DNA of 64,000 nucleotides from Rhodoferax sp. (GTDB lineage: Bacteria; Pseudomonadota; Gammaproteobacteria; Burkholderiales; Burkholderiaceae_C), in NCBI GenBank assembly GCA_029866205.1, contig JARWZT010000020.1, positions 19,704 to 83,703 of the forward strand. The letters are read 5' to 3'. A model generated the notes under the pieces. It worked only from the letters and a program-made list of their open reading frames with translations. It ran no database searches and was not told the origin of the DNA. This document shows, in pieces, positions 1-9,182 of the stretch. Position 1 is the stretch's first letter; the number at the start of each line of letters is the position of its first letter. Both the position numbers and the translations under genes were made by a program.

Positions 1-2
1 AG

Positions 3-740
3 GCCGATGGCAAATCGATTGCCAGCTACGAGTACAACGTGGACGTGACGCAAAAAGTCGTGGCCATGGCGCACGCCCGAGGGGTCACCGTGGAAGGGGA
101 GCTGGGCTGCCTGGGATCGCTGGAAACCATGCAAGGCGACAAGGAAGACGGACACGGTACCGACGCGGTCATGACCATGGACCAGTTGCTGACCGACCCC
201 GAGCAGGCCGCTGACTTTGTCAAGCGCACGCAGCTCGACGCCCTGGCCATTGCCATTGGCACCAGCCACGGCGCCTATAAATTCACGCGCAAGCCCACCG
301 GCGACATCCTGGCGATTGAGCGCATCAAGGAAATCAACCGCCGCCTGCCCAACACCCACTTGGTGATGCACGGCTCAAGCAGCGTGCCACAAGACCTGCT
401 GGCGATCATCAACCAGTACGGTGGCAAGATGAAAGAAACCTATGGCGTGCCGGTGGAAGAAATCCAAAAGGCGATCAAGTTTGGCGTGCGCAAGATCAAT
501 ATCGACACCGACATTCGTCTGGCCATGACGGCCGCCTGCCGCAAGTTTCTGTGGGAAAACCCCGACAAGTTTGACGCCCGCGAGTGGCTCAAGCCGGCGC
601 GTGAAGCCGCCAAGCAGCTTTGCAAGCAACGTTTTCTCGAGTTCGGCTGTGAAGGCCAAGGTGCCAAGATCAAGGGCGACAGCCTGTCAGTAGTGGCTGC
701 CAAGTACGGACGGGGCGAACTGGCACAAGTCGTTCAGTAA
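3..740 (+). CDS. fba: Fructose-1,6-bisphosphate aldolase class II, 5'-truncated by window edge
   Basis: The C-terminal 245 residues of a class II (metal-dependent) aldolase that interconverts fructose-1,6-bisphosphate with dihydroxyacetone phosphate and glyceraldehyde-3-phosphate in glycolysis, gluconeogenesis and the Calvin cycle. Coding is open from base 3 without a start, so the N-terminus lies outside the window; family members are about 345-355 residues, so roughly 100 residues are missing. Visible are the GELG segment, the GTSHGAYKF glycine/histidine region used for phosphate and metal binding, HGSSSVP, and INIDTDIR near the active site. The long linker before INIDTD resembles the Calvin-cycle subtype. 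A terminator follows immediately. No oddity is seen in the visible part. Confidence 0.95.
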   Translation, partial: ADGKSIASYEYNVDVTQKVVAMAHARGVTVEGELGCLGSLETMQGDKEDGHGTDAVMTMDQLLTDPEQAADFVKRTQLDALAIAIGTSHGAYKFTRKPTGDILAIERIKEINRRLPNTHLVMHGSSSVPQDLLAIINQYGGKMKETYGVPVEEIQKAIKFGVRKINIDTDIRLAMTAACRKFLWENPDKFDAREWLKPAREAAKQLCKQRFLEFGCEGQGAKIKGDSLSVVAAKYGRGELAQVVQ

Positions 741-794
741 GCCGCGCCTTCAGGTGCCCTGGCACCTTGGGGATCTGAACTTGCGATAATTCAG

Positions 795-830
795 GCCCGC
801 AGCGAACCGGTGTTTCGCGGCGGGCTTTTT
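795..830 (+). terminator. Rho-independent terminator after fba
   Basis: GCCCGC (795-800) pairs with GCGGGC (820-825), and GCGAA (802-806) pairs with TTCGC (814-818), giving a two-part stem followed directly by five T. It ends the fba transcript. purC begins only about 16 bases later, so purC needs either read-through or a promoter overlapping this hairpin. Confidence 0.8.
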
Positions 831-845
831 CATTTATCGGACCCC

Positions 846-1754
846 ATGACTTCTGCCCTGCATACTTCTGCCCTGAAATCTCTCACTCTGTTGGCGCGCG
901 GCAAAGTCCGCGACAACTACGCCGTCGGCAGCGACCGCATCCTGATGGTGGCGAGCGACCGCCTGAGTGCTTTTGACGTGATCATGGGCGAGCCGATTCC
1001 GGGCAAGGGCGCGTTGCTGACCCAAATGGCACTGTTCTGGTTTGAAAAGCTCGGCCCCCAGGGTCTCAATATCTGTCCGATTCACCTGACGGGCGAGGCG
1101 CCTGAGAGCGTGGTGAAGCCCGAAGAAGTGGCGCAAGTCACCGGGCGCTCCATGCTGGTGAAGCGGCTCAAGCCCCTGCCCGTGGAAGCCGTGGTGCGTG
1201 GCTACCTGGCCGGCAGCGGCTGGAAGGAATACCAGCACAACGGCGCGGTGTGCGGCGTGGCGTTGCCACCCGGCCTGAAAAACGCATCCAAGCTGCCCGC
1301 ACCCATTTACACCCCCGCTGCCAAAGCGGCTGTGGGTGACCACGACGAGAACATCACTTTTGAGCAGACGGTGGAAATGATCGGTCTGGACCTGGCAACC
1401 CGCATCCGCGACCTGAGCATCGCGCTCTACCAGGCGGCGGCCGAATTTGCCTTGACCAAGGGCATCATCATTGCCGACACCAAGTTTGAGTTTGGGCTGG
1501 ACGCCGACGGCACGCTCACCCTGATGGACGAGGTGCTCACGCCCGATTCCTCGCGCTTTTGGCCGCAAGAAAGTTACGAAGAGGGTACCAATCCGCCCAG
1601 CTACGACAAGCAGTTTGTACGTGACTGGCTAGAAACCGCGCTGGTCGACGGCAAGCCTTGGGACAAAACCCCACCCGCACCCCGCGTTCCCGACGCTGTG
1701 ATTCAAAAAACAGCCGCCAAATACCAAGAGGCTCTGGCGCGCCTGACCGCCTGA
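846..1754 (+). CDS. purC: Phosphoribosylaminoimidazole-succinocarboxamide synthase (SAICAR synthetase)
   Basis: Catalyses ATP-dependent condensation of CAIR with aspartate to SAICAR in de novo purine synthesis. The 302-residue product has the GKVRDNY nucleotide-binding start, a conserved SDRLSAFDV segment, the [12 protein letters not shown] loop and [13 protein letters not shown]. This is the longer, roughly 300-residue type common in proteobacteria and fungi. An in-frame GTG at 810 would add 12 residues inside the upstream terminator; the ATG at 846 fits the family N-terminus and is preferred. Two further purine genes (purE, purK) lie 1.1 kb downstream, separated by a gene on the opposite strand, so the three are neighbours but not one operon. 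Confidence 0.97.
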   Translation: MTSALHTSALKSLTLLARGKVRDNYAVGSDRILMVASDRLSAFDVIMGEPIPGKGALLTQMALFWFEKLGPQGLNICPIHLTGEAPESVVKPEEVAQVTGRSMLVKRLKPLPVEAVVRGYLAGSGWKEYQHNGAVCGVALPPGLKNASKLPAPIYTPAAKAAVGDHDENITFEQTVEMIGLDLATRIRDLSIALYQAAAEFALTKGIIIADTKFEFGLDADGTLTLMDEVLTPDSSRFWPQESYEEGTNPPSYDKQFVRDWLETALVDGKPWDKTPPAPRVPDAVIQKTAAKYQEALARLTA

Positions 1755-1787
1755 GGTCTGCACGCCGGGCGCGGCTTGGGGCCCGCC

Positions 1788-2741
1788 TCAGTTCAGCGCC
1801 ATGCTCAGCTTGCGGCGGTAGGCCGACACGAGCTGGGCTTGCGGGTCTTCATTGACCACGGCCTTGCCCAGCAGTTCAATGCCGCCTGCGGCCTTGCCGG
1901 TGTCGTTGGCGGTCTTGGGTTTCGGCGGGGTCAGGAGCTCCAATATGGCGACAAACGTTTTGCGGGCCACCGCATCGTTCCAGGTTTTGTCGCGCATGAT
2001 GATTTCCAGGAGTTCGTCCATGGACTCGGTCCACATGCCGCCCACCATCAGCACCCGCGCCTTGGCCAGACGGGTTTCAAAATCGCGCTTGTTGGCGGCA
2101 ATCAGGGCGTCAAATTGGTCGGGTCCCCAGGTGCCGCGCGGGTCGGCCATGACAAAGTTGATCGCATCCAGAAATTGGCCCAGGGCTTCAAAGCGGAGTT
2201 GGCGCGGTATGGCGGCCAAGGCGGGCGCCAGCGCGGCGGCAGCGTCGTCCAGGGCGTTCAACTCGATCAGCAGCTTGACGTAATCAAAGCGCGCATCGTC
2301 ATTGCCGGGGTCCTTGCTGAGCGTCTCCAGCAGCTTGTTAAGTGCCGCCTGGGGGTCGCCAGCGGCCATCAGCGCCTGTGCGTCCTCTGCGCTGTCCTGC
2401 GCCGCCAGATCATCGGCACTCGGCAGGTGCTTGTCCAAAAAGGTTTTGAGCTGGCCTTCGGGCACTGCGCCCATGAAGCCGTCGACCGGTTTGCCGTTCA
2501 TCATCAGCACGCAAGTCGGAATGCTGCGAATACCAAAGGCCTTGGAGAGTTGCTGCTCCTGGTCGGAGTCAATCTTCACCAGCTTGAAGCGGCCACCGTA
2601 GTCAGCCTCGACCTTCTCCAGCAAAGGGCCAATCACCTTGCAGGGGCCGCACCAGGGGGCCCAAAAATCGAGGAGCACAGGCACCTCGTGCGAGGCGGCG
2701 ATGACTTCGGTTTCAAAATTTTCGATGGTGACGTTGATCAT
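1788..2741 (-). CDS. Thioredoxin-domain co-chaperone, YbbN/CnoX type
   Basis: A 317-residue protein with an N-terminal thioredoxin fold (about 1-110, active-site WCGPC at residues 30-34, cis-Pro in RSIPTCVL) followed by an alpha-helical, alanine-rich TPR-like region (about 115-285). This two-part layout is the YbbN/CnoX family, in which the protein holds unfolded substrates under oxidative stress and passes them to chaperonins. The E. coli protein lacks a working CXXC pair while other members keep one; here both cysteines are present, so reductase activity is plausible (inference). It lies in the cytoplasm, with no signal peptide. It is transcribed away from purE, with 102 bases between the starts. 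Confidence 0.88.
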   Translation of the reverse strand: MINVTIENFETEVIAASHEVPVLLDFWAPWCGPCKVIGPLLEKVEADYGGRFKLVKIDSDQEQQLSKAFGIRSIPTCVLMMNGKPVDGFMGAVPEGQLKTFLDKHLPSADDLAAQDSAEDAQALMAAGDPQAALNKLLETLSKDPGNDDARFDYVKLLIELNALDDAAAALAPALAAIPRQLRFEALGQFLDAINFVMADPRGTWGPDQFDALIAANKRDFETRLAKARVLMVGGMWTESMDELLEIIMRDKTWNDAVARKTFVAILELLTPPKPKTANDTGKAAGGIELLGKAVVNEDPQAQLVSAYRRKLSMALN

Positions 2742-2843
2742 CTGCGGGACCTCGGGGTGTAAAAAGTAAAATTGCGGGCAAAGCTCCGCGGTTCAAGGGC
2801 CGCATTAATCAAGGCATTGGCGCACGCCTGCCTCTTCAACACT

Positions 2844-3362
2844 ATGACCACCCTCCAAATTGGCGTTGTCATGGGTTCCAGTTCGGACTGGGACACCATG
2901 CAACACGCGGTACAGATTCTCCAACAGTTTGGTATCGGTTTTGAGGCACAGGTCCTTTCTGCCCACCGCATGCCTGACGAGATGTACACCTATGCCGAAT
3001 CAGCGGTGGCGCGGGGTCTGCGTGCCATCATCGCCGGCGCGGGCGGCGCGGCGCATTTGCCCGGCATGCTGGCGGCCAAAACGACGGTGCCCGTGCTCGG
3101 CGTGCCGGTGGCCAGTAAGCATTTGCAGGGTGTGGATTCGTTGTACAGCATCGTTCAAATGCCCAAGGGCATCCCGGTGGCCACCTTTGCCATTGGTGCG
3201 GCGGGTGCCGCCAACGCCGCGTTGTTTGCCGTGGGCCTGCTGGCCAGTGGCGACGCGGCCTTGCGCGTGCAACTCGACGCCTTTCGCGCAGAACAAACCG
3301 CTGCGGCGCGTGCCATGGAGTTGCCGATTCCCCGTGTGGGTGCCGGCGCGGCTGGCCTATGA
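2844..3362 (+). CDS. purE: 5-(carboxyamino)imidazole ribonucleotide mutase
   Basis: Class I PurE, converting N5-CAIR (made by PurK) to CAIR. The 172-residue product shows the phosphate-binding GSSSDW motif (11-16), the catalytic SAHRMP (39-44) and the GAGGAAHLPGM loop. The ATG at 2844 was chosen because it opens directly into the family N-terminus; the frame is open upstream with a weaker start at 2772. Its stop overlaps the purK start (ATGA, 3359-3362), so the two are translationally coupled, as expected for enzymes handing on the unstable N5-CAIR. Confidence 0.97.
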   Translation: MTTLQIGVVMGSSSDWDTMQHAVQILQQFGIGFEAQVLSAHRMPDEMYTYAESAVARGLRAIIAGAGGAAHLPGMLAAKTTVPVLGVPVASKHLQGVDSLYSIVQMPKGIPVATFAIGAAGAANAALFAVGLLASGDAALRVQLDAFRAEQTAAARAMELPIPRVGAGAAGL

Positions 3363-4555
3363 GCCTGTCCCCCAACCAAAACGCAGCGCTGCTGCCCGGC
3401 AGCGCTCTCAGCGGCGCACCTCTGACGCTGGGCGTGATGGGCGGCGGACAGCTGGGGCGCATGTTTGTCCACGCCGCGCAGGCCATGGGCTACGCCACTG
3501 CGGTACTCGACCCCGACCCGACCAGCCCAGCGGGGCTGGTCAGTCACCACCATATTCAAAGCGGCTATACCGACACCGACGGACTGGCCCAACTCGCAGC
3601 GTGCTGCGCTGCCATCACCACCGAGTTCGAGAACGTGCCCGCGGAGGCGTTGCGCACCCTGGCGACCCAGCGCCGGGTGGCGCCAGGCGCCGCCGCTGTG
3701 GCGATTGCCCAGGACCGTGCCGCTGAAAAAGCCCACTTTGGCCGCTGCGGTGTGGCCTGTGCGCCCTATGCAGAACTTCACAGTGTCAGTGATGTGCAGC
3801 ACGTGCCTGACGATTTGTTGCCTGGCATTCTGAAAACCGCGCGCATGGGCTACGACGGCAAGGGCCAGGTGCGGGTGGCTGACCGCGCCGCACTGGGCCG
3901 TGCCTGGGCTGATTTGGGACAGGTGCCCTGCGTGCTCGAAAAAATGCTGCCCTTGGCGCTGGAGTGCTCGGTGATCGTGGCGCGCGGCGCTGACGGCGCC
4001 ATGGTCAACTTTCCGGTGCAACGCAATCTGCACCGCGAGGGGATCTTGGCGGTCACGGAAATCTTTGAGGGTAATCTGCCAGCTCCGTTGGCGGCACAGG
4101 CGGTGGCCGATGCGCGTGCCGTAGCCCAGGGCCTGGACTATGTGGGCGTGCTGTGCGTGGAGTTTTTTGTGCTGGCCGATGGGCGTCTGGTGGTGAACGA
4201 AATTGCGCCAAGACCCCACAACAGCGGTCATTACACGCAAAACGCCTGCGATTTGTCGCAATTTGACCTGCAAGTGCGCACGCTGGCGGGTTTGCCGCTC
4301 ACCCCGCCGCGCCAGCACAGTCCGGCCATCATGCTCAATCTGCTGGGCGATCTTTGGGGTCGTGCGGCCCCCGACGCACTGCCCGACTGGGCTGCAGTGC
4401 TGGCGCTGCCCGGCACCCATTTGCATTTGTATGGCAAACAGCAGGCGCGCCCCGGGCGCAAGATGGGCCACTTGAATGTGACCGGCGCGACCATTGCGCA
4501 GGTTCATGCCGTCGCTCTACAGGCAGCAGCTATTTTGGGTATTGAGGAATTTTGA
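3359..4555 (+). CDS. purK: 5-(carboxyamino)imidazole ribonucleotide synthase
   Basis: ATP-grasp enzyme that carboxylates AIR with bicarbonate to N5-CAIR for PurE. The 398-residue product has the N-terminal GVMGGGQLGRM motif near residue 26, the FENVP segment, an ATP-grasp core (KTARMGYDGKGQ) and the metal-binding NEIAPRPHNSGHYT region. The first 20 or so residues before the glycine-rich motif are an unconserved extension, but the ATGA overlap with purE supports this start. The genes purE and purK form one unit; a Sua5-type gene follows after 53 bases in the same direction. Confidence 0.97.
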   Translation: MSLSPNQNAALLPGSALSGAPLTLGVMGGGQLGRMFVHAAQAMGYATAVLDPDPTSPAGLVSHHHIQSGYTDTDGLAQLAACCAAITTEFENVPAEALRTLATQRRVAPGAAAVAIAQDRAAEKAHFGRCGVACAPYAELHSVSDVQHVPDDLLPGILKTARMGYDGKGQVRVADRAALGRAWADLGQVPCVLEKMLPLALECSVIVARGADGAMVNFPVQRNLHREGILAVTEIFEGNLPAPLAAQAVADARAVAQGLDYVGVLCVEFFVLADGRLVVNEIAPRPHNSGHYTQNACDLSQFDLQVRTLAGLPLTPPRQHSPAIMLNLLGDLWGRAAPDALPDWAAVLALPGTHLHLYGKQQARPGRKMGHLNVTGATIAQVHAVALQAAAILGIEEF

Positions 4556-4608
4556 GCGACGTTTGCAGCATTTGCGTGCTGTCCGCTTAAAAATATGGAC
4601 AACTTGCC

Positions 4609-5610
4609 ATGATTCTTCCGCTGTCTGATCCCCGTGCGCTACCGCAGGCCGTTCAAACCTTGGCCGAGGGCGGGCTGGTGGGTATGCCCACTGAAACTGT
4701 CTATGGGCTGGCGGCCGATGCGAGCAATGATGTAGCGGTGGCCCGCATCTTTGCCGCCAAAGGTCGGCCGGCCAACCATCCGCTGATCGTGCACGTGTCC
4801 GACAGCGATGGCGGGCTTTCGGGCCTGCAGCACTTCGCGCACCGGGTGCCTGACTTTGCGCAGGCCCTGGTGGCCGCGTTTTGGCCCGGTGCCCTCACGC
4901 TCATCCTGCCGCGACGCCCCGGCGTGGCCACGGCAGCGACCGGTGGACAAGACTCGGTGGGGCTGCGCTGCCCCTCGCACCCCGGTGCCCAAGCGCTGCT
5001 GCATGCCTTGCGCGCGCGTCCGGAACGTGCAATTTGGGGGCTGGCCGCGCCCAGTGCCAACCGCTTTGGCCGGGTCAGTCCCACCACAGCCGACCACGTA
5101 CAAAGTGAATTGGGCGAGGATCTGCTGATTTTGGACGGTGGCCCCTGCAGTTTGGGCATTGAGTCCACCATCGTTGACTGCACACGTGGCGTGCCGGTAT
5201 TGTTGCGTCCGGGCTCCATCAGCAGCGACGCGTTGGCGCAGGCGTGTGGTCAGGCGCTTGTTTCTGCCGCTGATCTGGCGCTGGCCGCGGCACCGCGTGC
5301 CTCGGGTACGCTGGATTCCCACTACGCGCCCCGCGCCCGCGTGCGCCTGTTGGATGCGGCTGCCTTGCAGGCCGCGTTGCCGCAACCTACCGCGTCCATT
5401 GGCGTCTATGTCCGCAGTTTTGAGCCTTTGGCGGCGTCCGGCCAAACCGTGCGGCGCATGCCGGCCACTGCGGCGCAGACCGCGCATGAACTTTTTGCCG
5501 TTTTGCGTGCGCTCGACGATGCCGGTGTGCAAGAGATTTGGGTGGAGCGGGTTCCGGCCACGCCAGAGTGGGCCGGCGTCGCCGACCGATTGATGCGTGC
5601 CAGCGCCTGA
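4609..5610 (+). CDS. tsaC: L-threonylcarbamoyladenylate synthase (Sua5/YciO/YrdC family)
   Basis: Makes threonylcarbamoyl-AMP from threonine, bicarbonate and ATP, the first step of the universal t6A37 tRNA modification. The YrdC domain (about 1-200) shows GMPTETVYGLAADA, KGRPANHPLIVHV, the FWPGALTLIL strand and the SANRFGRVSPT motif. With 333 residues it is longer than the single-domain TsaC (about 190) and has the additional C-terminal Sua5 domain (about 230-333), so the Sua5 subtype name is equally apt. It is probably co-transcribed with purE-purK. It converges with the FIST-domain gene after 12 bases. Confidence 0.94.
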   Translation: MILPLSDPRALPQAVQTLAEGGLVGMPTETVYGLAADASNDVAVARIFAAKGRPANHPLIVHVSDSDGGLSGLQHFAHRVPDFAQALVAAFWPGALTLILPRRPGVATAATGGQDSVGLRCPSHPGAQALLHALRARPERAIWGLAAPSANRFGRVSPTTADHVQSELGEDLLILDGGPCSLGIESTIVDCTRGVPVLLRPGSISSDALAQACGQALVSAADLALAAAPRASGTLDSHYAPRARVRLLDAAALQAALPQPTASIGVYVRSFEPLAASGQTVRRMPATAAQTAHELFAVLRALDDAGVQEIWVERVPATPEWAGVADRLMRASA

Positions 5611-5622
5611 AGGCGCTATTGT

Positions 5623-6891
5623 TCATCTTTCTGCGGTAAAAACAGTTAACACGCCTGTATAAGCGTACAAATGGTGGTGCGCCACTTCACCAGCGGCAAA
5701 GAAACCCACCAGCGGTACATCGCCCAAGGCGCGCCGCACGACTTGCATTTCAGCGCTCGGCCCGCCAAAGTGTGGCCCACCACGTCCGGTGCAGCTGATA
5801 TAGACCGCACCTGCGATATGGCGTGCGGGTCGCGCTGAGCCAGGCTCCGCATAGGGCGTAGCCCCGGCGGTGAAAGGTTCAAGCACCTCTTCGGGCTCGA
5901 GTTCTTCGCGGATCTCGGCGCAAATACGCATCAGGTCGGCGCGCGCGGCCTGCACATTGCGCTGGCAAAACGCCAGTTGGGCACCCAGCTTCACATGGTC
6001 GCTCACGGCTACCGCGTGGCGACCGGGGTCCAGGCCGACGATATGGCGCACCAGTACGTCATTGCCAAAGTTACCGGTCTTGCGCACGGCCGCACTGTCC
6101 TGTCCGGTGGGCGGCTGCGCCAAGCCCACCAGGGTGGCGCGAACGGCCTGCAGTGCGGTTTGGGGTTGGTCCAGCGACACTGACAGGTCGCCCAACAGCA
6201 CTTCAAGTGCTGGCTCGCCATCCAGCGTGAGAACCACGTTGTCCTGACAGTCGGTGACGACCCGGGTTTTGGAGACCGGTTTGCAGCCTTGCGTCACCCG
6301 CGACACCAGATCCACTTCCGGGCCAAAGGCCACGCCACTCAAGCCGCCGCTGAATACGCCGCCGGCATGGCCTTGGCCACGCACATTGCCGTCGGCAGCC
6401 AGCGCAAACTGCACGCTCTGGCTTCGGCTGCTGGCAAGGCCTCCAAACAAATAGCCGGTGCCGGTGCGGGCCGACATTTCGGTCAGGAGTTCGTCCAAGT
6501 CGGCGGTGGACGGGTCTGCGTGCACCAGCGCGGTATGCGCCTCAAAGCCCAGCCCCAAGGGCGCCACGCCTGAGAAAACCCGGTACTGGTCGCTGGGCAC
6601 GTCCAGCAGCATGACGGCCAGCGCCGGTTCGTCAAAATATTCGGCGTTGTTGGTGGCAATCCCAATGCCCACCGTGCCTGACCAGTCGGTCACCATGGGC
6701 AACTCCCCGCTCAGGTAGTCGAGCAGCGCTTTGGCGTCATTGGCGTAGTGGTCGGTGATGTAGAGCAGCGCCAACCCCGGTGTCGCTGCATGCTGGGGGC
6801 TGGCCATTTGGGCGCGCAACTGCGCCAGCACCAAGCTGGCCGCCATTTGCCACTGCGGGTGGGTGGCGTGGGCGTAGGAGAAAACCGTCAT
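5623..6891 (-). CDS. FIST N-terminal/C-terminal domain signal-transduction protein
   Basis: A 422-residue soluble protein matching the FIST (F-box intracellular signal transduction) layout: an N-terminal domain (about 30-230, with GIATNNAEYFDEPALAVML and the GTGYLFGGLASSR stretch) and a C-terminal domain (about 250-400, ending in SCTGRGGPHFG and VGFFAAGEVAHHH). FIST domains are thought to sense small ligands such as amino acids; no direct output domain is present here. The frame is open for 83 more codons upstream, but that extension overlaps the PhaM-like gene and lacks conserved sequence, so the ATG at 6891 is taken. It lies just downstream of the PhaM-like gene on the same strand (17-base gap), a possible operon. 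Confidence 0.88.
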   Translation of the reverse strand: MTVFSYAHATHPQWQMAASLVLAQLRAQMASPQHAATPGLALLYITDHYANDAKALLDYLSGELPMVTDWSGTVGIGIATNNAEYFDEPALAVMLLDVPSDQYRVFSGVAPLGLGFEAHTALVHADPSTADLDELLTEMSARTGTGYLFGGLASSRSQSVQFALAADGNVRGQGHAGGVFSGGLSGVAFGPEVDLVSRVTQGCKPVSKTRVVTDCQDNVVLTLDGEPALEVLLGDLSVSLDQPQTALQAVRATLVGLAQPPTGQDSAAVRKTGNFGNDVLVRHIVGLDPGRHAVAVSDHVKLGAQLAFCQRNVQAARADLMRICAEIREELEPEEVLEPFTAGATPYAEPGSARPARHIAGAVYISCTGRGGPHFGGPSAEMQVVRRALGDVPLVGFFAAGEVAHHHLYAYTGVLTVFTAER

Positions 6892-6908
6892 GCAGGGGGC
6901 GCGCTGTT

Positions 6909-7592
6909 TCAGGTGCTGCGCCGGCGAGCGGGTGCGGCGGCCTTGCGTGCCGGGGCTTTCTTGGCGGGCACCTTTTTGGCAGCTGCTTTCTTGGCTGGCG
7001 CTTTCGGGGCCGCGGGTTTGCTGGCAGCTGCTTTTTTGGCCGCTTCTTTGACCATCGCAGGGGCGGCAGCGACCTTGTCGCTCACTTCCTTGAAGGCGTT
7101 GGCGGCAATCGTCTGGAATTGTTGCGTCAGAGAACCCCACAGTTGCAAGGGGTCGACCACGCCAGCCGCAGGTTTGTCTGCTGCAGCGCTTGGGGCGGCC
7201 TCAGGCTTGGGAGCGGGAGCGGCTTTCTCTTTGGCCGCTGCCGGCGGCATGGGCCAGCCCGATGCGGCGGGTTCCGCTGATGGCGCAGCCTGGGCGCCGG
7301 GCATGCCCATGGTGAAGTTCATGCCCTTTAAAGTGGCCATGGTCATCTTCTGAACTTCCAGCGCCTGGATCGTGGCGCTCAGGGCGCGCGAGTTTTGTTC
7401 CAGCCAAAACTGCACGTGCTTGAGTTCTTCGATGCGCTTTTCGAGGTCTTCCACATTCAGGCTGGGGACCAGCCACTGCGACAGGTTGGGCATGGCAGCC
7501 GCGCCGCTGCTCCCCGTGCCCTTGGCCAGGTTTTGCAGAAACTCAAAACCGGGTACAAATTTGCCAAAACCCGAAGTGTCAGTGGTGCTCAT
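6909..7592 (-). CDS. phaM: PhaM-like polyhydroxyalkanoate granule regulatory protein
   Basis: A 227-residue protein resembling PhaM, which in Ralstonia/Cupriavidus activates PHB synthase PhaC and tethers granules to the nucleoid. Visible: an N-terminal FVPGFEFLQNLA segment, the NVEDLEKRIEELKHVQFWLEQN helix with coiled-coil character (about 48-75), an alanine/proline-rich linker, and a strongly basic C-tail (about 180-227) built of repeated Ala-Lys-Lys/Pro-Ala-Lys units like histone H1, suited to DNA binding. No PHA synthase gene is in the window. The ATG at 7590-7592 starts the conserved N-terminus. Assignment is by resemblance, so the exact regulatory role is inferred. Confidence 0.82.
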   Translation of the reverse strand: MSTTDTSGFGKFVPGFEFLQNLAKGTGSSGAAAMPNLSQWLVPSLNVEDLEKRIEELKHVQFWLEQNSRALSATIQALEVQKMTMATLKGMNFTMGMPGAQAAPSAEPAASGWPMPPAAAKEKAAPAPKPEAAPSAAADKPAAGVVDPLQLWGSLTQQFQTIAANAFKEVSDKVAAAPAMVKEAAKKAAASKPAAPKAPAKKAAAKKVPAKKAPARKAAAPARRRST

Positions 7593-7841
7593 GTCGGTCT
7601 CCTGTAGTGGTTGGTTTGAAGCCAGACGAGCTTAACTGATGGTCGCAGCGCAGCGCCCGGTGCGCCCCGGTTTTTTGCTCTGGGCATGCAAAGGTGTGCG
7701 CTATCCGGGGTTCCGCCCTCGGGTGGCGCAATGCCCGCCAGACATAATGATTCCTTTCCACGGTGGCAGGCTTTATGGCGCGCCCACCGTGCTGTGCCTG
7801 CGCGCTGGCGGGGCCGGATGGGCTTTTACCGGGTTGAATTC

Positions 7842-9170
7842 ATGACGCTACTTCCACCGCCGCGCTTTGTTACCGGCTCTCCCATGCGCCATGTGGTGGT
7901 CATGGCCGGCACCGGTGCCATTGGATTGGTGGCCGTGTTTTTGGTCGATCTGATCAATCTTTTTTACATTTCGCAGTTGGGCGAACAGGCCATTGCCGCT
8001 GCGGTGGGTTTTGCTGGTGTCGTGGGGTTTTTCCACACCTCGATTTGCATCGGTCTCATGATTGGGATCACGGCCACCGTCTCGCGGCGCATTGGCGCCG
8101 GCGACACGGCGCAAGCGCGGCGCTTGGCCACCCATAGCTTGTTGTTGATGGCGGTTATTGCTGCCGTGCTGGCCTTGGCCACGGTGGCTTTTCTTGGCCC
8201 CTTGCTGTGGGCGCTGGGCGCACGCGGTGAAGTGGCGGTGTTGGCCCAGCGTTACCTGACGGTCACCATGCCGTCGGTGCCCATGCTGGCGGTCGGTATG
8301 GCGAGTTCGGCGCTTCTGCGCTCGGTGGGCGCTGCCCGCCGCGCCACGGTGGTCACCTTGGCTGCGGCTGCGGCCACCGCGCTGCTCGATCCGCTGTTCA
8401 TCTTTTATTTTGGAATGGGGCTGGACGGTGCCGCCGTGGTGTCGGTCATTTCGCGCAGCGTGCTGCTGGCCATTGGATTGCACGGCGTCTGGCGCGTGCA
8501 CCGTTTGCTGGCGCCGATGGAGCGCTCGCATTTCTGGACCGATGCGCGGGCCTTGTCCGCGGTGGCCGGTCCGGCGGTGATGACGAATCTGGCGACGCCC
8601 GTGGGAGCGGCTTTTGTGACCCACAGCGTGGCGCAGTTTGGCGCCTCGGCGGTGGCTGGCCAGGCCACGGTGGACCGTCTGACCCCGGTGGCGTTTGGCC
8701 TGATTTACGCGCTCAGTGGTGCAGTCGGGCCCATCCTGGCCCAAAACCTGGGTGCCCAGCGCTTTGACCGGGTGCAACAGACCCTGCGCGCGAGCTTGGG
8801 CTTTATGGTGGCTGCGGTGGCCGTAGCCTGGTTGTTGCTGGCTTTGCTGCAAGGGCCCTTGATACGGGCTTTTTCACTGGACGGAGACGCTGCGCTGCTG
8901 TTGCAGGCCTTTTGCAGTTGGTTGGCGGCAAGCTTCTTTTTTGCCGGTGCCTTGTTTGTCGCCAACGCCGCCTTCAACAACTTGGGACGCCCTTTGTGGT
9001 CCACCGGATTCAATTGGGCGCGAGCGACCTTGGGCACGATTCCGCTGGCGTGGTGGGGTGCAAGTTATGGGCCGGTGGGCGTACTGGCGGGACAGGCACT
9101 GGGCACCGCGGTGTTTGGTGTTTTGGCAATGGGCATGGCCTTTCGCCTGACCGCCAACTTGGGTAAATAG
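7842..9170 (+). CDS. MATE family efflux transporter
   Basis: A 442-residue polytopic membrane protein with about 12 hydrophobic segments and an internal two-fold repeat, the hallmark of MATE drug/sodium or proton antiporters. Signature stretches include the N-terminal LVDLINLFYISQLGEQAIAA region and the matching second-half NLGAQRFDRVQQTLRAS. The substrate cannot be read from sequence. The start is uncertain: ATG 7842 is preferred, while in-frame ATG 7818 would add eight residues. The K+ channel gene follows after 12 bases on the same strand, so the two are probably co-transcribed. Confidence 0.9.
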   Translation: MTLLPPPRFVTGSPMRHVVVMAGTGAIGLVAVFLVDLINLFYISQLGEQAIAAAVGFAGVVGFFHTSICIGLMIGITATVSRRIGAGDTAQARRLATHSLLLMAVIAAVLALATVAFLGPLLWALGARGEVAVLAQRYLTVTMPSVPMLAVGMASSALLRSVGAARRATVVTLAAAAATALLDPLFIFYFGMGLDGAAVVSVISRSVLLAIGLHGVWRVHRLLAPMERSHFWTDARALSAVAGPAVMTNLATPVGAAFVTHSVAQFGASAVAGQATVDRLTPVAFGLIYALSGAVGPILAQNLGAQRFDRVQQTLRASLGFMVAAVAVAWLLLALLQGPLIRAFSLDGDAALLLQAFCSWLAASFFFAGALFVANAAFNNLGRPLWSTGFNWARATLGTIPLAWWGASYGPVGVLAGQALGTAVFGVLAMGMAFRLTANLGK

Positions 9171-9182
9171 GGAGCCAAAAAA

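Noticed and set aside
3155..4507. 450-codon minus-strand open frame opposite purE-purK
   Set aside because: Overlaps two certain genes completely and shows no protein-like pattern.
6892..7140. 83-codon N-terminal extension of the FIST-domain protein
   Set aside because: Runs antiparallel in function to nothing and overlaps the PhaM-like coding sequence in another frame; conserved FIST sequence begins only after ATG 6891.
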